This document shows, in pieces, positions 8,314 through 18,233 of a stretch of DNA of 64,000 nt. The position numbers and the translations under genes were made by a program. Within the stretch, counting starts at the first letter, position 1; each line of letters opens with the position of its first letter. The notes beneath the pieces are model-generated. The model was not told where the DNA came from. It worked only from the letters and a program-made list of their open reading frames with translations, and did no database searches. Source of the DNA: Hyphomicrobiales bacterium (GTDB lineage: Bacteria > Pseudomonadota > Alphaproteobacteria > Rhizobiales > JAJFHC01); NCBI GenBank assembly GCA_021775835.1, contig JAJFHC010000120.1, positions 1-64,000 of the forward strand, read 5' to 3'.

Positions 8314-8646
8314 TCAAATGTCCGCAAAAATCTCCAGCAGATTGCCATCCGGATCGCGGAAGAAAAGCGTGCGGTGTCCAAAATCCCGGTCAGTCGGCGG
8401 AGACACCAGTTTGATGCCACGCCGAACAAGTTCCTCCGCACACGCATCAACATTCGGAACCGGAACCTTAAACGCAAGTTGAAGCGAAGCACTCCCCTCT
8501 GGCACTGGAGCATCGGATGCCGTGAGGCCGGGTCTGGAGAGTGCCAGAATATTGCCGCCTATCCGATATTCGATCCAGTTTGGTGAGAGTTCCCGGATCA
8601 ATGGAAAACCGAGAATGTCTTCGTAGAACCGCCGCATCCGCTCCAT
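8314..8646 (-). CDS. VOC (glyoxalase/bleomycin-resistance) family protein with unclear start
   Basis: From the first ATG (8646) the protein is 110 residues, beginning MERMRRFYEDILGF and ending in RDPDGNLLEIFADI, a typical VOC half with the metal-type Glu at the C-terminus. The first VOC beta-strand, IDYTVILVRD, is encoded in the same frame upstream of that ATG, so the real protein should start earlier. Upstream there is a strong AGGAGA (8735-8740) seven bases before a TTG at 8727, but the third codon of that start is TAA (8719-8721). Either a non-standard ATT/ATC/CTG start is used, or the gene is damaged. Confidence 0.7.
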   Translation of the reverse strand: MERMRRFYEDILGFPLIRELSPNWIEYRIGGNILALSRPGLTASDAPVPEGSASLQLAFKVPVPNVDACAEELVRRGIKLVSPPTDRDFGHRTLFFRDPDGNLLEIFADI

Positions 8647-8939
8647 GTCGCGAACCAGGATGACGGTATAGTCGATCGCCTGAATTGACTGAATTGGCGA
8701 AACAGAATGCCGATCCCGTTATTTCAAAACTATCTCTCCTTTTGCGAAAAGGTGATGTCAAATTGTACCAGAAGCGTTCCGTGGTGCGGTCTTGTTTTGG
8801 TCGAGAACCCCAGCGCCAATTTTCGAATTGTTGCAAAACCGATAGATTTTCCACTGTACCGCGCCTATAACGTCGCCAAATTCCAAGGTTTGTTGAACGG
8901 TAGGCACTCTTGAGTGTGATTCGGTTCAAAGAGGATACA

Positions 8940-9686
8940 ATGGCAGGACATTCAAAATTCAAGAACATCCAGTTTCGCAAAGGCGCGCAGGACAAGAAGC
9001 GCGCCAAGATTTTTGCCAAGCTGGCCAAGGAAATCACCGTAGCGGCCAAGCTGGGCATGCCGGATCCGGACGCCAATCCACGCCTGCGTTCGGCGATCCA
9101 GGCCGCGCGAGGGCTGAACATGCCCAAGGACAATATTGAGCGCGCCATCAAGAAGAGCCAGGATGCGGGCGGCGAAAACTACGAAGAAGTCCGTTATGAA
9201 GGTTTTGGCGTCAGCGGCATTGGCGTGATCGTGGAAACATTGACGGACAACCGCAACCGGACAGCAAGTGATGTCCGGTCAACGTTCTCGAAGCATGGCG
9301 GCAATCTTGGGGAAACCGGTTCCGTGTCCTTCATGTTCGACCGGGTCGGCGCCGTCGAGTACCCGTCGGATGCGGCAACAGCTGACGACATGTTTGAAGC
9401 CGCCCTTGAAGCCGGTGCAGATGATTGCGAATCTGGAGAGGACGGGCATGAACTGATTTGTGAAGCCGAATCATTGCATGATGTCGCCCGTGCCCTCGAG
9501 GCGAAGTTCGGCGAACCGCGCAGCGCCCAGTTGATCTGGAAGGCTCAGAACAATATTGAGCTTGAAGATGAAGCTGGCGAAAAGTTGCTGCGCATGCTCG
9601 ACGCGCTCGAGGACAATGACGATGTGCAAAACGTCTATGCCAATTTCGAAGTCTCCGACCAGGTGCTGGAAAACCTCGGAGCCTGA
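8940..9686 (+). CDS. yebC: YebC/PmpR family protein
   Basis: A 248-residue member of the YebC family, starting with the signature [20 protein letters not shown] and containing the conserved [18 protein letters not shown] block near residue 95. Family members were described as DNA-binding regulators; some are now known to bind ribosomes and ease translation of proline-rich stretches. The ATG at 8940 is certain from the family N-terminus. It stands directly ahead of ruvCAB (22-base gap), the usual order in alphaproteobacteria. Confidence 0.95.
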   Translation: MAGHSKFKNIQFRKGAQDKKRAKIFAKLAKEITVAAKLGMPDPDANPRLRSAIQAARGLNMPKDNIERAIKKSQDAGGENYEEVRYEGFGVSGIGVIVETLTDNRNRTASDVRSTFSKHGGNLGETGSVSFMFDRVGAVEYPSDAATADDMFEAALEAGADDCESGEDGHELICEAESLHDVARALEAKFGEPRSAQLIWKAQNNIELEDEAGEKLLRMLDALEDNDDVQNVYANFEVSDQVLENLGA

Positions 9687-9707
9687 TGCCGGAAAGGTTC
9701 TCAATTT

Positions 9708-10226
9708 ATGTCCGGGCCATTGCGATTGATCGGTATCGACCCGGGTCTCCGGCATATGGGGTGGGGCATCATTGAACATCAGGGTTCGCGGCTGACCCAT
9801 GTTGCGAATGGTTGCGTAAACTCCGACAACAAAGCTGATCTGGCGTCAAGGCTGGTGGAGTTGCATGAAGGGCTTATGGAAGTCATGCGTGAATTCCGGC
9901 CCGATGAAGCGGCCGTTGAAAAGACATTCGTGAACAAGGATGCAACCGCCACGCTCAAGCTTGGCCATGCCCGCGGCATTGCCCTTCTCGTCCCGGCATT
10001 GTCCGGGATAGGTGTTTTTGAATACGCCCCCAACCTGGTGAAGAAGACTGTCGTCGGCAGCGGACATGCCGACAAGTCACAGATCCAGACCATGATCGGC
10101 ATTCTTCTGCCCAAGTGCTCTCCGAAGACGGCGGATGCAGCCGATGCCCTGGCCGTGGCCATAACCCATGCCCACCACCGGGGCAGCGACGATCTCCAGT
10201 CCCGGCTGCAGAGGGCGATGGGATGA
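9708..10226 (+). CDS. ruvC: Crossover junction endodeoxyribonuclease RuvC
   Basis: A 172-residue Holliday junction resolvase. The acidic residues of the RNase H-like site are visible: Asp in [13 protein letters not shown], Glu in AAVEKTFVN near residue 70, and the Asp pair in [15 protein letters not shown] near 140. RuvC cuts junctions bound by RuvAB during recombination repair. Its stop codon overlaps the ruvA start (ATGA), giving a tight ruvC-ruvA-ruvB unit. Confidence 0.97.
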   Translation: MSGPLRLIGIDPGLRHMGWGIIEHQGSRLTHVANGCVNSDNKADLASRLVELHEGLMEVMREFRPDEAAVEKTFVNKDATATLKLGHARGIALLVPALSGIGVFEYAPNLVKKTVVGSGHADKSQIQTMIGILLPKCSPKTADAADALAVAITHAHHRGSDDLQSRLQRAMG

Positions 10227-10843
10227 TCGGCAAGCTCAAGGGACTGATCGATTCCTATGGTGACGACTGGGTCATCATCGATGTCGGCGGTGTGGGCTAC
10301 CACGTGCAGTGCTCGTCGAAGACCCTGTCGGCACTCCCGGCCAAGGGCGAAGCGGCGGCGGTCGCAATCGAGACCTATGTCCGCGAAGACCAGATCAGAC
10401 TGTTCGGTTTTGCGTCGGACCACGAGCGTGACTGGTTCAGGATTCTGCTCAACGTGCAAGGAGTCGGCACGAAGGTCGCGCTGGCAATCCTGAGCACGCT
10501 CAGTCCCAACGAGGTGGCCAGCGCCATCGCGCTGCAGGACAAGGCCTCGGTTGCCCGCGCGCCGGGGGTGGGCCCCAAGGTTGCCCAAAGGATCGTGACC
10601 GAGCTCAAGGACAAGGCACCGGTGTTTGCCTCTGTCGATCCGGCTCTGGCAGGAATCCAGGGGGCAGGCGACGAGGCGGTGGCAGCACCTTCGGCGGCCC
10701 GCGATGCCCTGTCGGCTTTGGTGAATCTTGGTTACGCCCAGGCTCAGGCTGGCGGTGCCGTGAGTGCCGCTTTGCGTAATCTGGGCGAGGATGCCGGCGC
10801 CGAAGACCTGATCAGGGTTGCCCTGCGTGAGCTTGCCCGATGA
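10223..10843 (+). CDS. ruvA: Holliday junction branch migration protein RuvA
   Basis: A 206-residue protein beginning [28 protein letters not shown], the OB-fold domain I. Domain II has tandem helix-hairpin-helix motifs ([16 protein letters not shown] and [13 protein letters not shown]). The C-terminal domain III, after an Ala-rich linker, contacts RuvB. RuvA tetramers bind four-way junctions and load RuvB. The start is fixed by the four-base overlap with ruvC, and the stop overlaps ruvB in the same way. Confidence 0.97.
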   Translation: MIGKLKGLIDSYGDDWVIIDVGGVGYHVQCSSKTLSALPAKGEAAAVAIETYVREDQIRLFGFASDHERDWFRILLNVQGVGTKVALAILSTLSPNEVASAIALQDKASVARAPGVGPKVAQRIVTELKDKAPVFASVDPALAGIQGAGDEAVAAPSAARDALSALVNLGYAQAQAGGAVSAALRNLGEDAGAEDLIRVALRELAR

Positions 10844-11889
10844 GCGACAGGCTGGTTGATACCGATTCTGGCGGTGAAGACGGCGACGAAAGCTCGCTTC
10901 GGCCGCTGACCCTAGACGCCTTTATTGGACAGCAGCAGGCACGAGCTAACCTGCGTGTATTCATTGAAGCGTCACGGGCGCGCGGCGATGCCCTCGACCA
11001 TGTGCTCTTCGCCGGCCCGCCGGGCCTTGGGAAGACCACGCTTGCACAGATTGTGGCCCGTGAACTCGGGGTCAATTTCAGGGCGACGTCGGGTCCGGTG
11101 ATTGCCAAGGCCGGTGATCTGGCCGCCCTGCTGACCAATCTGGAAGATCGGGACGTGCTTTTCATCGACGAGATCCACCGGTTGAATCCGGCGGTCGAGG
11201 AAATCCTCTATCCGGCGATGGAGGATTTCCAGCTTGACCTCATCATCGGCGAGGGACCGGCGGCCCGGTCTGTGCGGATTGATCTGGCGCAGTTTACACT
11301 GGTTGGCGCGACGACACGTTCGGGATTGCTGACAACGCCGTTACGCGACCGGTTCGGGATCCCTGTGCGGCTGAATTTTTATACCGAGGATGAGTTGCTC
11401 GATATCGTGTTTCGCGGCGCGCGGGTGCTGGGGGTGTCGATACTGGAAGACGGCGCCCGGGAAATTGCCAGACGGTCGCGTGGTACGCCAAGAGTTGCCG
11501 GTCGCCTTTTGCGCCGGGTCAGGGATTTTGCCTCGGTGGCCGGCACCGCCACCATCGACAGGATCGCCGCGGACCAGGCGCTGGGCCGTCTGGAAGTCGA
11601 CTCGCGCGGTCTGGACGCTCTCGATCACCGCTACCTCAGTTGCATCGCTCTCAACTTCGGCGGTGGACCGGTCGGCGTCGAAACCATTGCTGCGTCGCTC
11701 AGCGAGCCGCGCGATGCCATCGAGGAAATCATCGAGCCCTATCTGATCCAGCAAGGTTTTGTGAACCGGACGCCGCGGGGACGGTTGCTGACACAACATG
11801 CCTTTGCTCATCTGGGGCTGGCCACCCCATCCGGATTCGCCCATGTTCAAACCGAACTGTTTTCCGACAAAGACAAAGATGACGATTGA
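10840..11889 (+). CDS. ruvB: Holliday junction DNA helicase RuvB
   Basis: A 349-residue AAA+ motor. Walker A is GPPGLGKTT near residue 60, Walker [11 protein letters not shown] near 110, sensor region [18 protein letters not shown] near 155, and the winged-helix end carries the conserved [17 protein letters not shown]. RuvB hexamers pump DNA through the RuvA-bound junction. The gene is translationally coupled to ruvA (ATGA) and overlaps the following thioesterase gene by 11 bases. Confidence 0.98.
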   Translation: MSDRLVDTDSGGEDGDESSLRPLTLDAFIGQQQARANLRVFIEASRARGDALDHVLFAGPPGLGKTTLAQIVARELGVNFRATSGPVIAKAGDLAALLTNLEDRDVLFIDEIHRLNPAVEEILYPAMEDFQLDLIIGEGPAARSVRIDLAQFTLVGATTRSGLLTTPLRDRFGIPVRLNFYTEDELLDIVFRGARVLGVSILEDGAREIARRSRGTPRVAGRLLRRVRDFASVAGTATIDRIAADQALGRLEVDSRGLDALDHRYLSCIALNFGGGPVGVETIAASLSEPRDAIEEIIEPYLIQQGFVNRTPRGRLLTQHAFAHLGLATPSGFAHVQTELFSDKDKDDD

Positions 11890-12352
11890 GTCAGCCCAGG
11901 GACCGGCTCCTGAATTGGTAGCGGGACACATCGATGGAAAGATCCATCGGCTGCCGGTTCGGGTCTACTATGAGGACACCGATTTTTCCGGGGCGGTCTA
12001 TCATGCCAACTACCTGAAATATTGTGAGCGCGGCCGTTCGGATTTCCTGCGCCTGCTGGGAATCGGACACCGCGACCTCGAAGCGGGAGACTGGGGTGGC
12101 GAGAGCCTCGGGTTTGTTGTGCGCCGGATGACAGTGGACTTCCTCAAGCCGGCACGAATCGACGACCTCCTCAGCGTGACGTCGGAATTTGCCTCTCATT
12201 CCGGCGCACGCCTCAACATGACCCAACGTGTTCTGGGCAATGAGGGGATGTTGTTTGAAGCTTTAGTGACCATCGCAATGGTTGACGGGCGTGGCCGTGT
12301 CGCCCGTATTCCCAAAGCCCTGACAGACAAAATGGCTAGGTATCTGCCGTGA
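11879..12352 (+). CDS. ybgC: Tol-Pal-associated acyl-CoA thioesterase YbgC
   Basis: A 157-residue hot-dog thioesterase. The catalytic signature is [29 protein letters not shown], with Asp in the YEDTD position and HANY following. YbgC hydrolyses short acyl-CoA or acyl-ACP and is almost always encoded beside tolQ. The ATG at 11879 overlaps the end of ruvB by 11 bases; a longer upstream frame would extend far into ruvB. A 456-base gap follows before tolQ, so it may belong to the ruv transcript. Confidence 0.93.
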   Translation: MTIESAQGPAPELVAGHIDGKIHRLPVRVYYEDTDFSGAVYHANYLKYCERGRSDFLRLLGIGHRDLEAGDWGGESLGFVVRRMTVDFLKPARIDDLLSVTSEFASHSGARLNMTQRVLGNEGMLFEALVTIAMVDGRGRVARIPKALTDKMARYLP

Positions 12353-12808
12353 ATTTGAACGGTGGCTCCGGAAGTCGGCCGGAGAGGTTGTTGGGCCTGT
12401 TCTATTGCCTCCGACGGTTCGCTGTGACAATAAGGCTCTTGTTTGGTATCGGTTGTAGTGAGTCGGCGTAAAATCGAGGGTCGGTTGGCCCTAGTTTCAA
12501 CACATTTGAACGGCTTTTAATGCATCCAAACCGATCCAGTTCACGGCGAGTGGGCATGCTCACGAGATGGAGCACCCGTGAGGCTCGGTTGTTCATTCGC
12601 GGTTCACTTGCCCAATGGCAGGTATTCGGTACTGGAATGTCACCCGGTCAAAGGCGACCACTGTTTGATGGGAAAATGCCGGTGTGGTTGCGGCATTCAT
12701 TGGCACATGCTTCGACTGCACGCCGGTCAACTGCTCTCAGGCGGTATGAGATTATCATGACCGGTCCGACTAGGTTCCGAAAAACGGGAAAACAAAGAGG
12801 CCTACTGT
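12353..12808. other. Intergenic region between ybgC and tolQ, no gene recognised
   Basis: No convincing coding frame was found; the frames present lack ribosome sites and family resemblance. A short inverted repeat CTCCGG / CCGGAG near 12366-12384 follows the ybgC stop but has no T-tract. The tolQ promoter must lie here, unless tolQ is read through from ybgC. An AAAGAGG sits just ahead of the tolQ ATG. Confidence 0.5.
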
Positions 12809-13525
12809 ATGAACCCCGTTGACATCGCTTCGGCGGCACTGAACGCCCCGCCGGGGGATATCTCCCTTATTTCGCTGTTTTTCCAGGCGCATATCGTCGT
12901 CAAGGTCGTCATGATAGGCCTTATGCTGGCGTCCGTCTGGTGTTGGGCGATCATCTTCGAAAAACTGTTCACCATCGGGCGCACCAGACGCATGATCAAC
13001 CGGTTCGAGAAAATTTTCTGGTCCGGCCAGTCGCTCGAGGAACTTTATCGCAATCTGGGTTCGCGGACGAATCAGGGATCGGCAGCACTTTTTGTGGCGG
13101 CCATGCGCGAGTGGAAACGCAGCCAGGAAGCAGGTCACCGACCGGCACTGGGCGGTTTGCAGATGCGGCTTGAAAAGGTCATGGACGTTTCGCTTCAGCG
13201 CGAGATGGCCAGACTTGAAGGCAGGCTCCTGTTTCTGGCGACCGTCGGGTCGACGGCGCCGTTCGTCGGGCTGTTCGGCACGGTGTGGGGCATCATGAAC
13301 AGTTTCCAGGCAATCGCCGTGAGCAAGAGCACGAATCTTGCCGTGGTTGCTCCGGGGATCGCGGAGGCATTGTTTGCCACAGCACTTGGCCTGCTCGCCG
13401 CCATCCCAGCGGTTATCGCCTACAACAAATTCTCAGCCGACCTTGCGCGGATGGGTAACCGCATGGAGAATTTCTCAGACGAGTTTGCGGCAATCATGTC
13501 GCGTCAGATCGACGGACGGATGTAG
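12809..13525 (+). CDS. tolQ: Tol-Pal system inner membrane protein TolQ
   Basis: A 238-residue protein with three membrane helices: near 28-48, 140-162 and 175-197. The conserved MotA/TolQ/ExbB block is ATVGSTAPFVGLFGTVWGIMNSF in the second helix, and EALFATALGLLAAIPAVIAYNKF in the third. TolQ forms the pentameric stator around a TolR dimer and uses the proton gradient to energise TolA at the division site. It leads the tolQRAB-pal-cpoB cluster, three bases ahead of tolR. Confidence 0.96.
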   Translation: MNPVDIASAALNAPPGDISLISLFFQAHIVVKVVMIGLMLASVWCWAIIFEKLFTIGRTRRMINRFEKIFWSGQSLEELYRNLGSRTNQGSAALFVAAMREWKRSQEAGHRPALGGLQMRLEKVMDVSLQREMARLEGRLLFLATVGSTAPFVGLFGTVWGIMNSFQAIAVSKSTNLAVVAPGIAEALFATALGLLAAIPAVIAYNKFSADLARMGNRMENFSDEFAAIMSRQIDGRM

Positions 13526-13528
13526 CCC

Positions 13529-13981
13529 ATGGGGATGACTTCGGCAGGCGGTGGTGGAAGCGGAGGCGGACGGCGTCGACGCAGACCGTCCTATTCGCCG
13601 ATGGCCGAGATCAACGTGACACCCATGGTAGATGTCATGCTCGTGCTTTTGATCGTATTCATGGTCGCGGCACCGCTTTTGACGGTAGGCGTGCCTATCG
13701 AACTGCCCGAAACCTCCGCCAATCCGCTTCAGGGTGATAAGGAACCGTTAACCATATCGGTCGATACCCAAGGAAGAGTGTTCCTTCAGGAGACTGAAAT
13801 CGAAGTTGACAAACTTGTGCCGAAATTGCTTGCGATTAGTGCAAACGGATATCAGGAACGAATCTATGTCCGCGGCGACAGAAGTGTCGACTACGGTACG
13901 GTAATGAAGGTCATGGGCACGGTAAGTGCAGCCGGATTTACACGGATCGGACTGGTTACGGAGCTTGAGGAAGAGAAGTAG
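13529..13981 (+). CDS. tolR: Tol-Pal system protein TolR
   Basis: A 150-residue protein with one membrane helix (about 30-50) containing the proton-carrying Asp in INVTPMVDVMLVLLIVFMV. The periplasmic part is the ExbD/TolR fold with the SADGYQ-like region replaced by ISANGYQERIYVRGDRSVDYGTV. A Gly/Arg-rich cytoplasmic tail precedes the helix. TolR couples TolQ to TolA. An in-frame ATG six bases into the gene (MGM) is an alternative start. Confidence 0.96.
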   Translation: MGMTSAGGGGSGGGRRRRRPSYSPMAEINVTPMVDVMLVLLIVFMVAAPLLTVGVPIELPETSANPLQGDKEPLTISVDTQGRVFLQETEIEVDKLVPKLLAISANGYQERIYVRGDRSVDYGTVMKVMGTVSAAGFTRIGLVTELEEEK

Positions 13982-13987
13982 CCCGTC

Positions 13988-14914
13988 ATGCACATATCCA
14001 TTGGGATATCACTGATCGTCCACGTGGGCATCCTCGTACTGGCAATCGTCGGGCTGCCGAAGCCGGAAGAGTATGACGTCAAGCTTCGTGAATCTGTTCC
14101 GATCGAGGTCGTGACGCTTGCCGAATTGACGGCGCTTCGCGCCCAGACGAAGGTCAAGCCGCCGGAAAAGAAGAAGCCCGAACCCAAGAAGGCGGAAAAG
14201 ACCCCGGTAAAACCCAAACCGGAACCTCCGGAAAAAAAGAAACCGGCACCGGTCAAGCCCGAACCGCCGAAACCAAAAGAACCGGCACCGAAACCGGAAG
14301 CGGTCACGCCGCCGCAACCGGCGCCCAAGAAGCAGGAAGTAAAGGTCGAAAAGAAACCTGAACCGAAGCCTAAGGAAAAGAAGCCTGAAAAGCCCAAGAA
14401 GGAAGTGAAGAAGCCGGAAAAGAAGAAGCCCAAACCGAAACCTAAAAAGCCTGAGAAGAAAAAGAAGAAACAGCCTGACGTCGACTTCGATCAGATCGCT
14501 GCCTTGCTAGACAAGACGCCGGAGAAGGAAACCAAGCGAATCGAAAACACGACTGAGGAAGACGGAATCCCCGAATTGGGGCTGGATATCGACAAGGGCA
14601 ACGCCGACATCATTACGCGCGACGAGAAAGACGCTCTGCGCGAACAGATTGAAGCCTGCTGGTCACCGCCAGTAGGTGCCGAGAATGCCGGCGAACTGAT
14701 TGTGAAATTGCGGATCCGGTTGAAGCCGGACGGGACACTGCAAGGACCGCCGCAACTGTTGAACAACGGATCGAGCCGGTATTTCCAGGCTGCTTCCGAC
14801 AGTGCAATACGGGCGGTTCATATTTGCCAGCCCTACAAGATGCCGCGGGAAAAGTATGACGCCTGGCAAAGTGTAATTCTGAACTTCGACCCCCGTGACC
14901 TGGCAGGCGGGTGA
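13988..14914 (+). CDS. tolA: TolA, energy-transducing bridge protein of the Tol-Pal system
   Basis: A 308-residue protein with an N-terminal membrane anchor (about 5-24), then a long Pro/Lys/Glu-rich domain (about 55-165) made of repeated KPEPKK/KPEKPKK units, and a C-terminal globular domain with two cysteines (EACWSPP, VHICQPY). This is the usual TolA plan: anchor, periplasm-spanning stalk, and domain III that binds TolB and Pal. The stalk here is charged and proline-rich rather than the long alanine-rich helix of E. coli, which is common in alphaproteobacteria. Confidence 0.92.
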   Translation: MHISIGISLIVHVGILVLAIVGLPKPEEYDVKLRESVPIEVVTLAELTALRAQTKVKPPEKKKPEPKKAEKTPVKPKPEPPEKKKPAPVKPEPPKPKEPAPKPEAVTPPQPAPKKQEVKVEKKPEPKPKEKKPEKPKKEVKKPEKKKPKPKPKKPEKKKKKQPDVDFDQIAALLDKTPEKETKRIENTTEEDGIPELGLDIDKGNADIITRDEKDALREQIEACWSPPVGAENAGELIVKLRIRLKPDGTLQGPPQLLNNGSSRYFQAASDSAIRAVHICQPYKMPREKYDAWQSVILNFDPRDLAGG

Positions 14915-15043
14915 TGGGCGTGGGACCGGATGGAATGAAGCGAGTGGCGGTTTCGAAGTGGCCAGGCTTGTCGTAGACAGGCCGGCAAATTATATTTCAG
15001 TCCGTATTTTTGGCGGGCATTGTACAAAGAGGAATTATTATCG

Positions 15044-16396
15044 ATGTGGGCAATTTCCAGGGATAGTATTCGTCTGTATCGGATGGCGTTTGTCGTGTTG
15101 GCGTTTGCCGCGACCTTTTTGGTGCGTGTTCCGGCAGCGTATGCTGAACTCGAACTCGATCTCACCCGCGGTCAAGTAAAGCCCATGCCTGTGGCTCTTC
15201 CGAATTTTTTCGGAACGACCGCAAAGGACAAGAAGCTCGGGGCCGATATCATCAATGTGATTTCCAACAATCTCCGCAGCTCGGGATTGTTCGATCCTCT
15301 TGATCAGGGCTCGTTCATCGAGAAACTGGCAAATTTCAAGACACCGCCACGTTTTGGCGACTGGCGCATCATCAACGCCCAGGCCCTTCTGACAGGCAGA
15401 GTGACTGTCCAGAAAGACGGCCGCCTCAAAACCGAGTTCAGGTTGTGGGATGTGTTCGGGCAGAAAAAGCTCCAGGAACACGGATTTTTGACGACGCCGG
15501 GAAACTGGCGCCGGGTCGGCCATCTGATCGCCGACAGGATCTATAAGCGCCTGACGGGCGAGAACGGATATTTCGATACCAGAATTGTCTTCATCGAAGA
15601 GACCGGCCCAAAGGACAAGCGCATCAAGCGGCTTGCGATCATGGATCAGGACGGCTTCAATTTTCAGCGCCTGACCAACGGCAACCATCTCGTTCTGACC
15701 CCGCGGTTCAGCCCGAACCAGCAGGAAATCACCTACATGTCCTATCGGAACGATGACCCGCGGGTCTATCTGTTCAACATCGAGACAGGACAGCAGGAAG
15801 CGGTCGGAAAGTTTCCGGGCATGAGTTTTGCCCCACGGTTTTCGCCCGACGGACAGCGCGTGGTCATGAGCCTGTCACGCAGCGGCGGTCAGCACTCAAA
15901 CGTGTATTCGATGGACCTGCGCACGCGCAAGATGACGCGCCTGACAAATACGGCGGCGATCGACACATCGCCGTCCTACGCACCGGATGGCCGCCGGATT
16001 ACGTTCTCATCCGACCGGGCAGGCGGCACCCAGCTTTATGTGATGAATGCGGATGGATCGAATCAGAAGCGAATCTCGTTCGGCAAAGGCCGCTATTCGA
16101 CACCGGTCTGGTCACCGCGGGGGGACCTCATCGCGTTCACCAAGATCTCCAAGGGCAAGTTTCTTATCGGAGTCATGAAACCCGATGGCAGCCGCGAACG
16201 TATTCTAACCGAGGGCCGTCACAATGAAGGTCCTACATGGGCGCCAAATGGCAGAGTTCTGCTGTTTTTCCGTGAAACAGGTGGTGCGACGGGTGGGCCG
16301 AAACTCTGGATGGTCGATCTCACCGGGCGCAATGAACGAAAAATCGAGACCAAGAACTGGGCGTCGGATCCAGCCTGGTCGCCCTTGATCAATTGA
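15044..16396 (+). CDS. tolB: Tol-Pal system beta-propeller protein TolB
   Basis: A 450-residue periplasmic protein. The signal peptide covers about residues 1-35 ([18 protein letters not shown]). An N-terminal alpha/beta domain ([21 protein letters not shown]) precedes a six-bladed propeller with repeated FSPDG/YAPDGRR/WSPRGD motifs. TolB binds Pal and the TolA C-terminus. ATG at 15044 is chosen because AGAGGA lies 11 bases upstream at 15027; an in-frame TTG at 15020 would precede that site. Confidence 0.96.
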   Translation: MWAISRDSIRLYRMAFVVLAFAATFLVRVPAAYAELELDLTRGQVKPMPVALPNFFGTTAKDKKLGADIINVISNNLRSSGLFDPLDQGSFIEKLANFKTPPRFGDWRIINAQALLTGRVTVQKDGRLKTEFRLWDVFGQKKLQEHGFLTTPGNWRRVGHLIADRIYKRLTGENGYFDTRIVFIEETGPKDKRIKRLAIMDQDGFNFQRLTNGNHLVLTPRFSPNQQEITYMSYRNDDPRVYLFNIETGQQEAVGKFPGMSFAPRFSPDGQRVVMSLSRSGGQHSNVYSMDLRTRKMTRLTNTAAIDTSPSYAPDGRRITFSSDRAGGTQLYVMNADGSNQKRISFGKGRYSTPVWSPRGDLIAFTKISKGKFLIGVMKPDGSRERILTEGRHNEGPTWAPNGRVLLFFRETGGATGGPKLWMVDLTGRNERKIETKNWASDPAWSPLIN

Positions 16397-16426
16397 ATGC
16401 ATGGCATTAGTGTTCGGAGAGCTTTG

Positions 16427-16555
16427 ATGCGAGAGGCCAAATCAGCAAAAAAGTCAAACGCGAACAAGTACTCCCGCAGGAGTAAGCGCGGCGTTATGCC
16501 GTTGAGCGGAAGCTGGCCATCCTTCCGTGAGTTGCCTATAAGGTCGGTGAAATAG
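16427..16555 (+). CDS. Possible small basic protein between tolB and pal
   Basis: This is a 42-codon frame that I read directly from the sequence: ATG at 16427, stop TAG at 16553. A strong ribosome site, GGAGA, sits at 16416-16420, six bases before the ATG. The product is very basic (many Lys and Arg in the first 22 residues) with no membrane helix. Its stop overlaps the AGGAG that serves pal, so translation could be coupled to pal. I recognise no family; it may be a real small protein, a leader peptide setting Pal levels, or chance. Confidence 0.4.
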   Translation: MREAKSAKKSNANKYSRRSKRGVMPLSGSWPSFRELPIRSVK

Positions 16556-16567
16556 GAGTAAATCGGA

Positions 16568-17047
16568 ATGGCACGCCATATGAACAGCTTTAGAGCAATA
16601 CTCGTTTGTGGTGTCCTGTTGGCACTTGCTGCGTGTTCGTCATCCAGCACGTTGAACAGCCGTACTGCAGCGACACCGGGCTCTGAACAGGATTTCATCG
16701 TGAATGTTGGTGATCGGGTGTTTTTCCCCACAGATGTCACGACATTGACGGACGCGGCTCGGCAGACGCTGACACGGCAGGCAACCTGGCTCAAGCAATA
16801 CGGGCAGGTAACCATTCTCGTGGAAGGCCACGCCGATGAACGCGGCACCCGGGAATACAACCTGGGCCTGAGTGCCCGGCGCGGCGCGACGTCCAAGTCG
16901 TTTCTTGTGAGCCAGGGAATTGCGGCTTCGAGAATCAGGACGATATCCTACGGCAAGGAACGTCCCGTGGCCTTGTGCGATTCTGAATCGTGCTGGTCGC
17001 AGAACAGACGGTCCGTGACGGTCGTGACCGGCGGCGCTGCTTCCTGA
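16568..17047 (+). CDS. pal: Peptidoglycan-associated lipoprotein Pal
   Basis: A 159-residue outer-membrane lipoprotein. The lipobox is LALAACSSS near residue 25, giving a lipidated Cys, followed by a Ser-rich linker. The OmpA-like C-terminal domain has the peptidoglycan-binding signature VEGHADERGTREYNLGLSARRG and ends with CWSQNRRSVTVV. Pal tethers the outer membrane to the wall and is redistributed by TolA and TolB. ATG at 16568 follows TAGGAG nine bases upstream. Confidence 0.96.
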   Translation: MARHMNSFRAILVCGVLLALAACSSSSTLNSRTAATPGSEQDFIVNVGDRVFFPTDVTTLTDAARQTLTRQATWLKQYGQVTILVEGHADERGTREYNLGLSARRGATSKSFLVSQGIAASRIRTISYGKERPVALCDSESCWSQNRRSVTVVTGGAAS

Positions 17048-17249
17048 GTGAGAGATTGCTCTGGGGTTCCTGAGTGTCTGAAGTCTGCGTGCTGGGAGCG
17101 TTTGAGCATGGCACGATTTTGAAGTGTTGCCAGATGGCCAGACGTGCTCAGGCGCGCGAAACAATTGTTCGGGCAACTCGAACGGTTCCAAATGTTGGAA
17201 ATTTCGATTAGGGTCCGCTGGATATTCTTAAATTTTCGGAGCGTCTGCG

Positions 17250-18233
17250 ATGTTATTGCCGCGCATTAGCCACAAGTCGATTTCAAAGAGAGTTGCTGCG
17301 GCAATAATTCTGGTTCTTTCCTTGTCGGTCTTCGACGTCGCCTTGGCCCAGCAGCCGGGCGACTGGCAGGGTATGCTGAACCGGATCAACAGGCTGCAGG
17401 AACAACTCTATGACATTCGCGACGGCCAGCGGGGCGTGACCCAGCTTCAGGGCAGCCAGGGCGGTATCGCCTCCCCGGTGACCGAAGCTGAACTCTCCCT
17501 GCGCATGGACAATGTCGAACAGCAGATGCGCGGTTTGACCGGCCAGATCGAACAGATGTCGTTTCAGCTGCAACAATTGACAGAGCAGTTGAACCGCTTT
17601 TCCAAGGATGTGGATTTCCGGTTTCAACAATTGGGCAGCAAGAAACGGTCGGGCGTGAAACAGCCTTCCAACAGTGTGAACCAGACGGCATCGATTGGTG
17701 CGATTCAACCCTCGAACTCCGGCACGGGCAGCGGCAGTCTGCTTGACCCCAATCTCGCGGCGACGGTGCAGCCGCTGGGGACGCTTTCGGGGAGCTCCCT
17801 GCAGGGTTCTTCAACCGTGCCGCAGGCGGTCGCCAGTGTTCCCGTTGAAGGATCGGGGCCGAAGGGGCTTTACAAGCAGAGTTACGGTCAATTGCTCCAA
17901 CGGCAATTTGAGCCCGCAGAACTTGGATTCAAGCAGTTCCTGCGGCAGCACCCGAAACACAAGCTGGCCGGTAATGCCCAGTACTGGCTGGGGGAAACCT
18001 ATTATGCCCGTCGCCGCTGGACGTCTGCAGCAAAGGCGTTTCTCAAAGGCTACCGGACTTATTCAAAGAGTGCGAAGGCCCCCGACAGTCTGGTTAAACT
18101 CGGGATGACCCTGAACAAGATGGGTGAAAAGAAAAAAGGCTGTGCGACGCTTGCTCAGGCGACAAAGCAGTTTCCCCGGGCAAAATCGGTGATCAAAATT
18201 GCGAAACGGGAACGGTCCCGTGCGGGATGCTGA
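17250..18233 (+). CDS. cpoB: Cell division coordinator CpoB (YbgF), TPR protein of the Tol-Pal cluster
   Basis: A 327-residue periplasmic protein. The signal peptide covers residues 1-34 (AAAIILVLSLSVFDVALA). A coiled-coil trimerisation segment runs from about 45 to 135 (VEQQMRGLTGQIEQMSFQLQQLTEQL), then a Ser/Gly-rich linker, then three TPR-like repeats from about 205 (YKQSYGQLLQRQFEPAELGFKQFL, AQYWLGETYYARRRW). CpoB links peptidoglycan synthesis to outer-membrane constriction. Its last 14 bases overlap the tilS start region. Confidence 0.93.
   Translation: MLLPRISHKSISKRVAAAIILVLSLSVFDVALAQQPGDWQGMLNRINRLQEQLYDIRDGQRGVTQLQGSQGGIASPVTEAELSLRMDNVEQQMRGLTGQIEQMSFQLQQLTEQLNRFSKDVDFRFQQLGSKKRSGVKQPSNSVNQTASIGAIQPSNSGTGSGSLLDPNLAATVQPLGTLSGSSLQGSSTVPQAVASVPVEGSGPKGLYKQSYGQLLQRQFEPAELGFKQFLRQHPKHKLAGNAQYWLGETYYARRRWTSAAKAFLKGYRTYSKSAKAPDSLVKLGMTLNKMGEKKKGCATLAQATKQFPRAKSVIKIAKRERSRAGC

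Noticed and set aside
12520..12822. A 100-codon frame before tolQ
   Set aside because: It runs into tolQ, has no ribosome site and no family resemblance.
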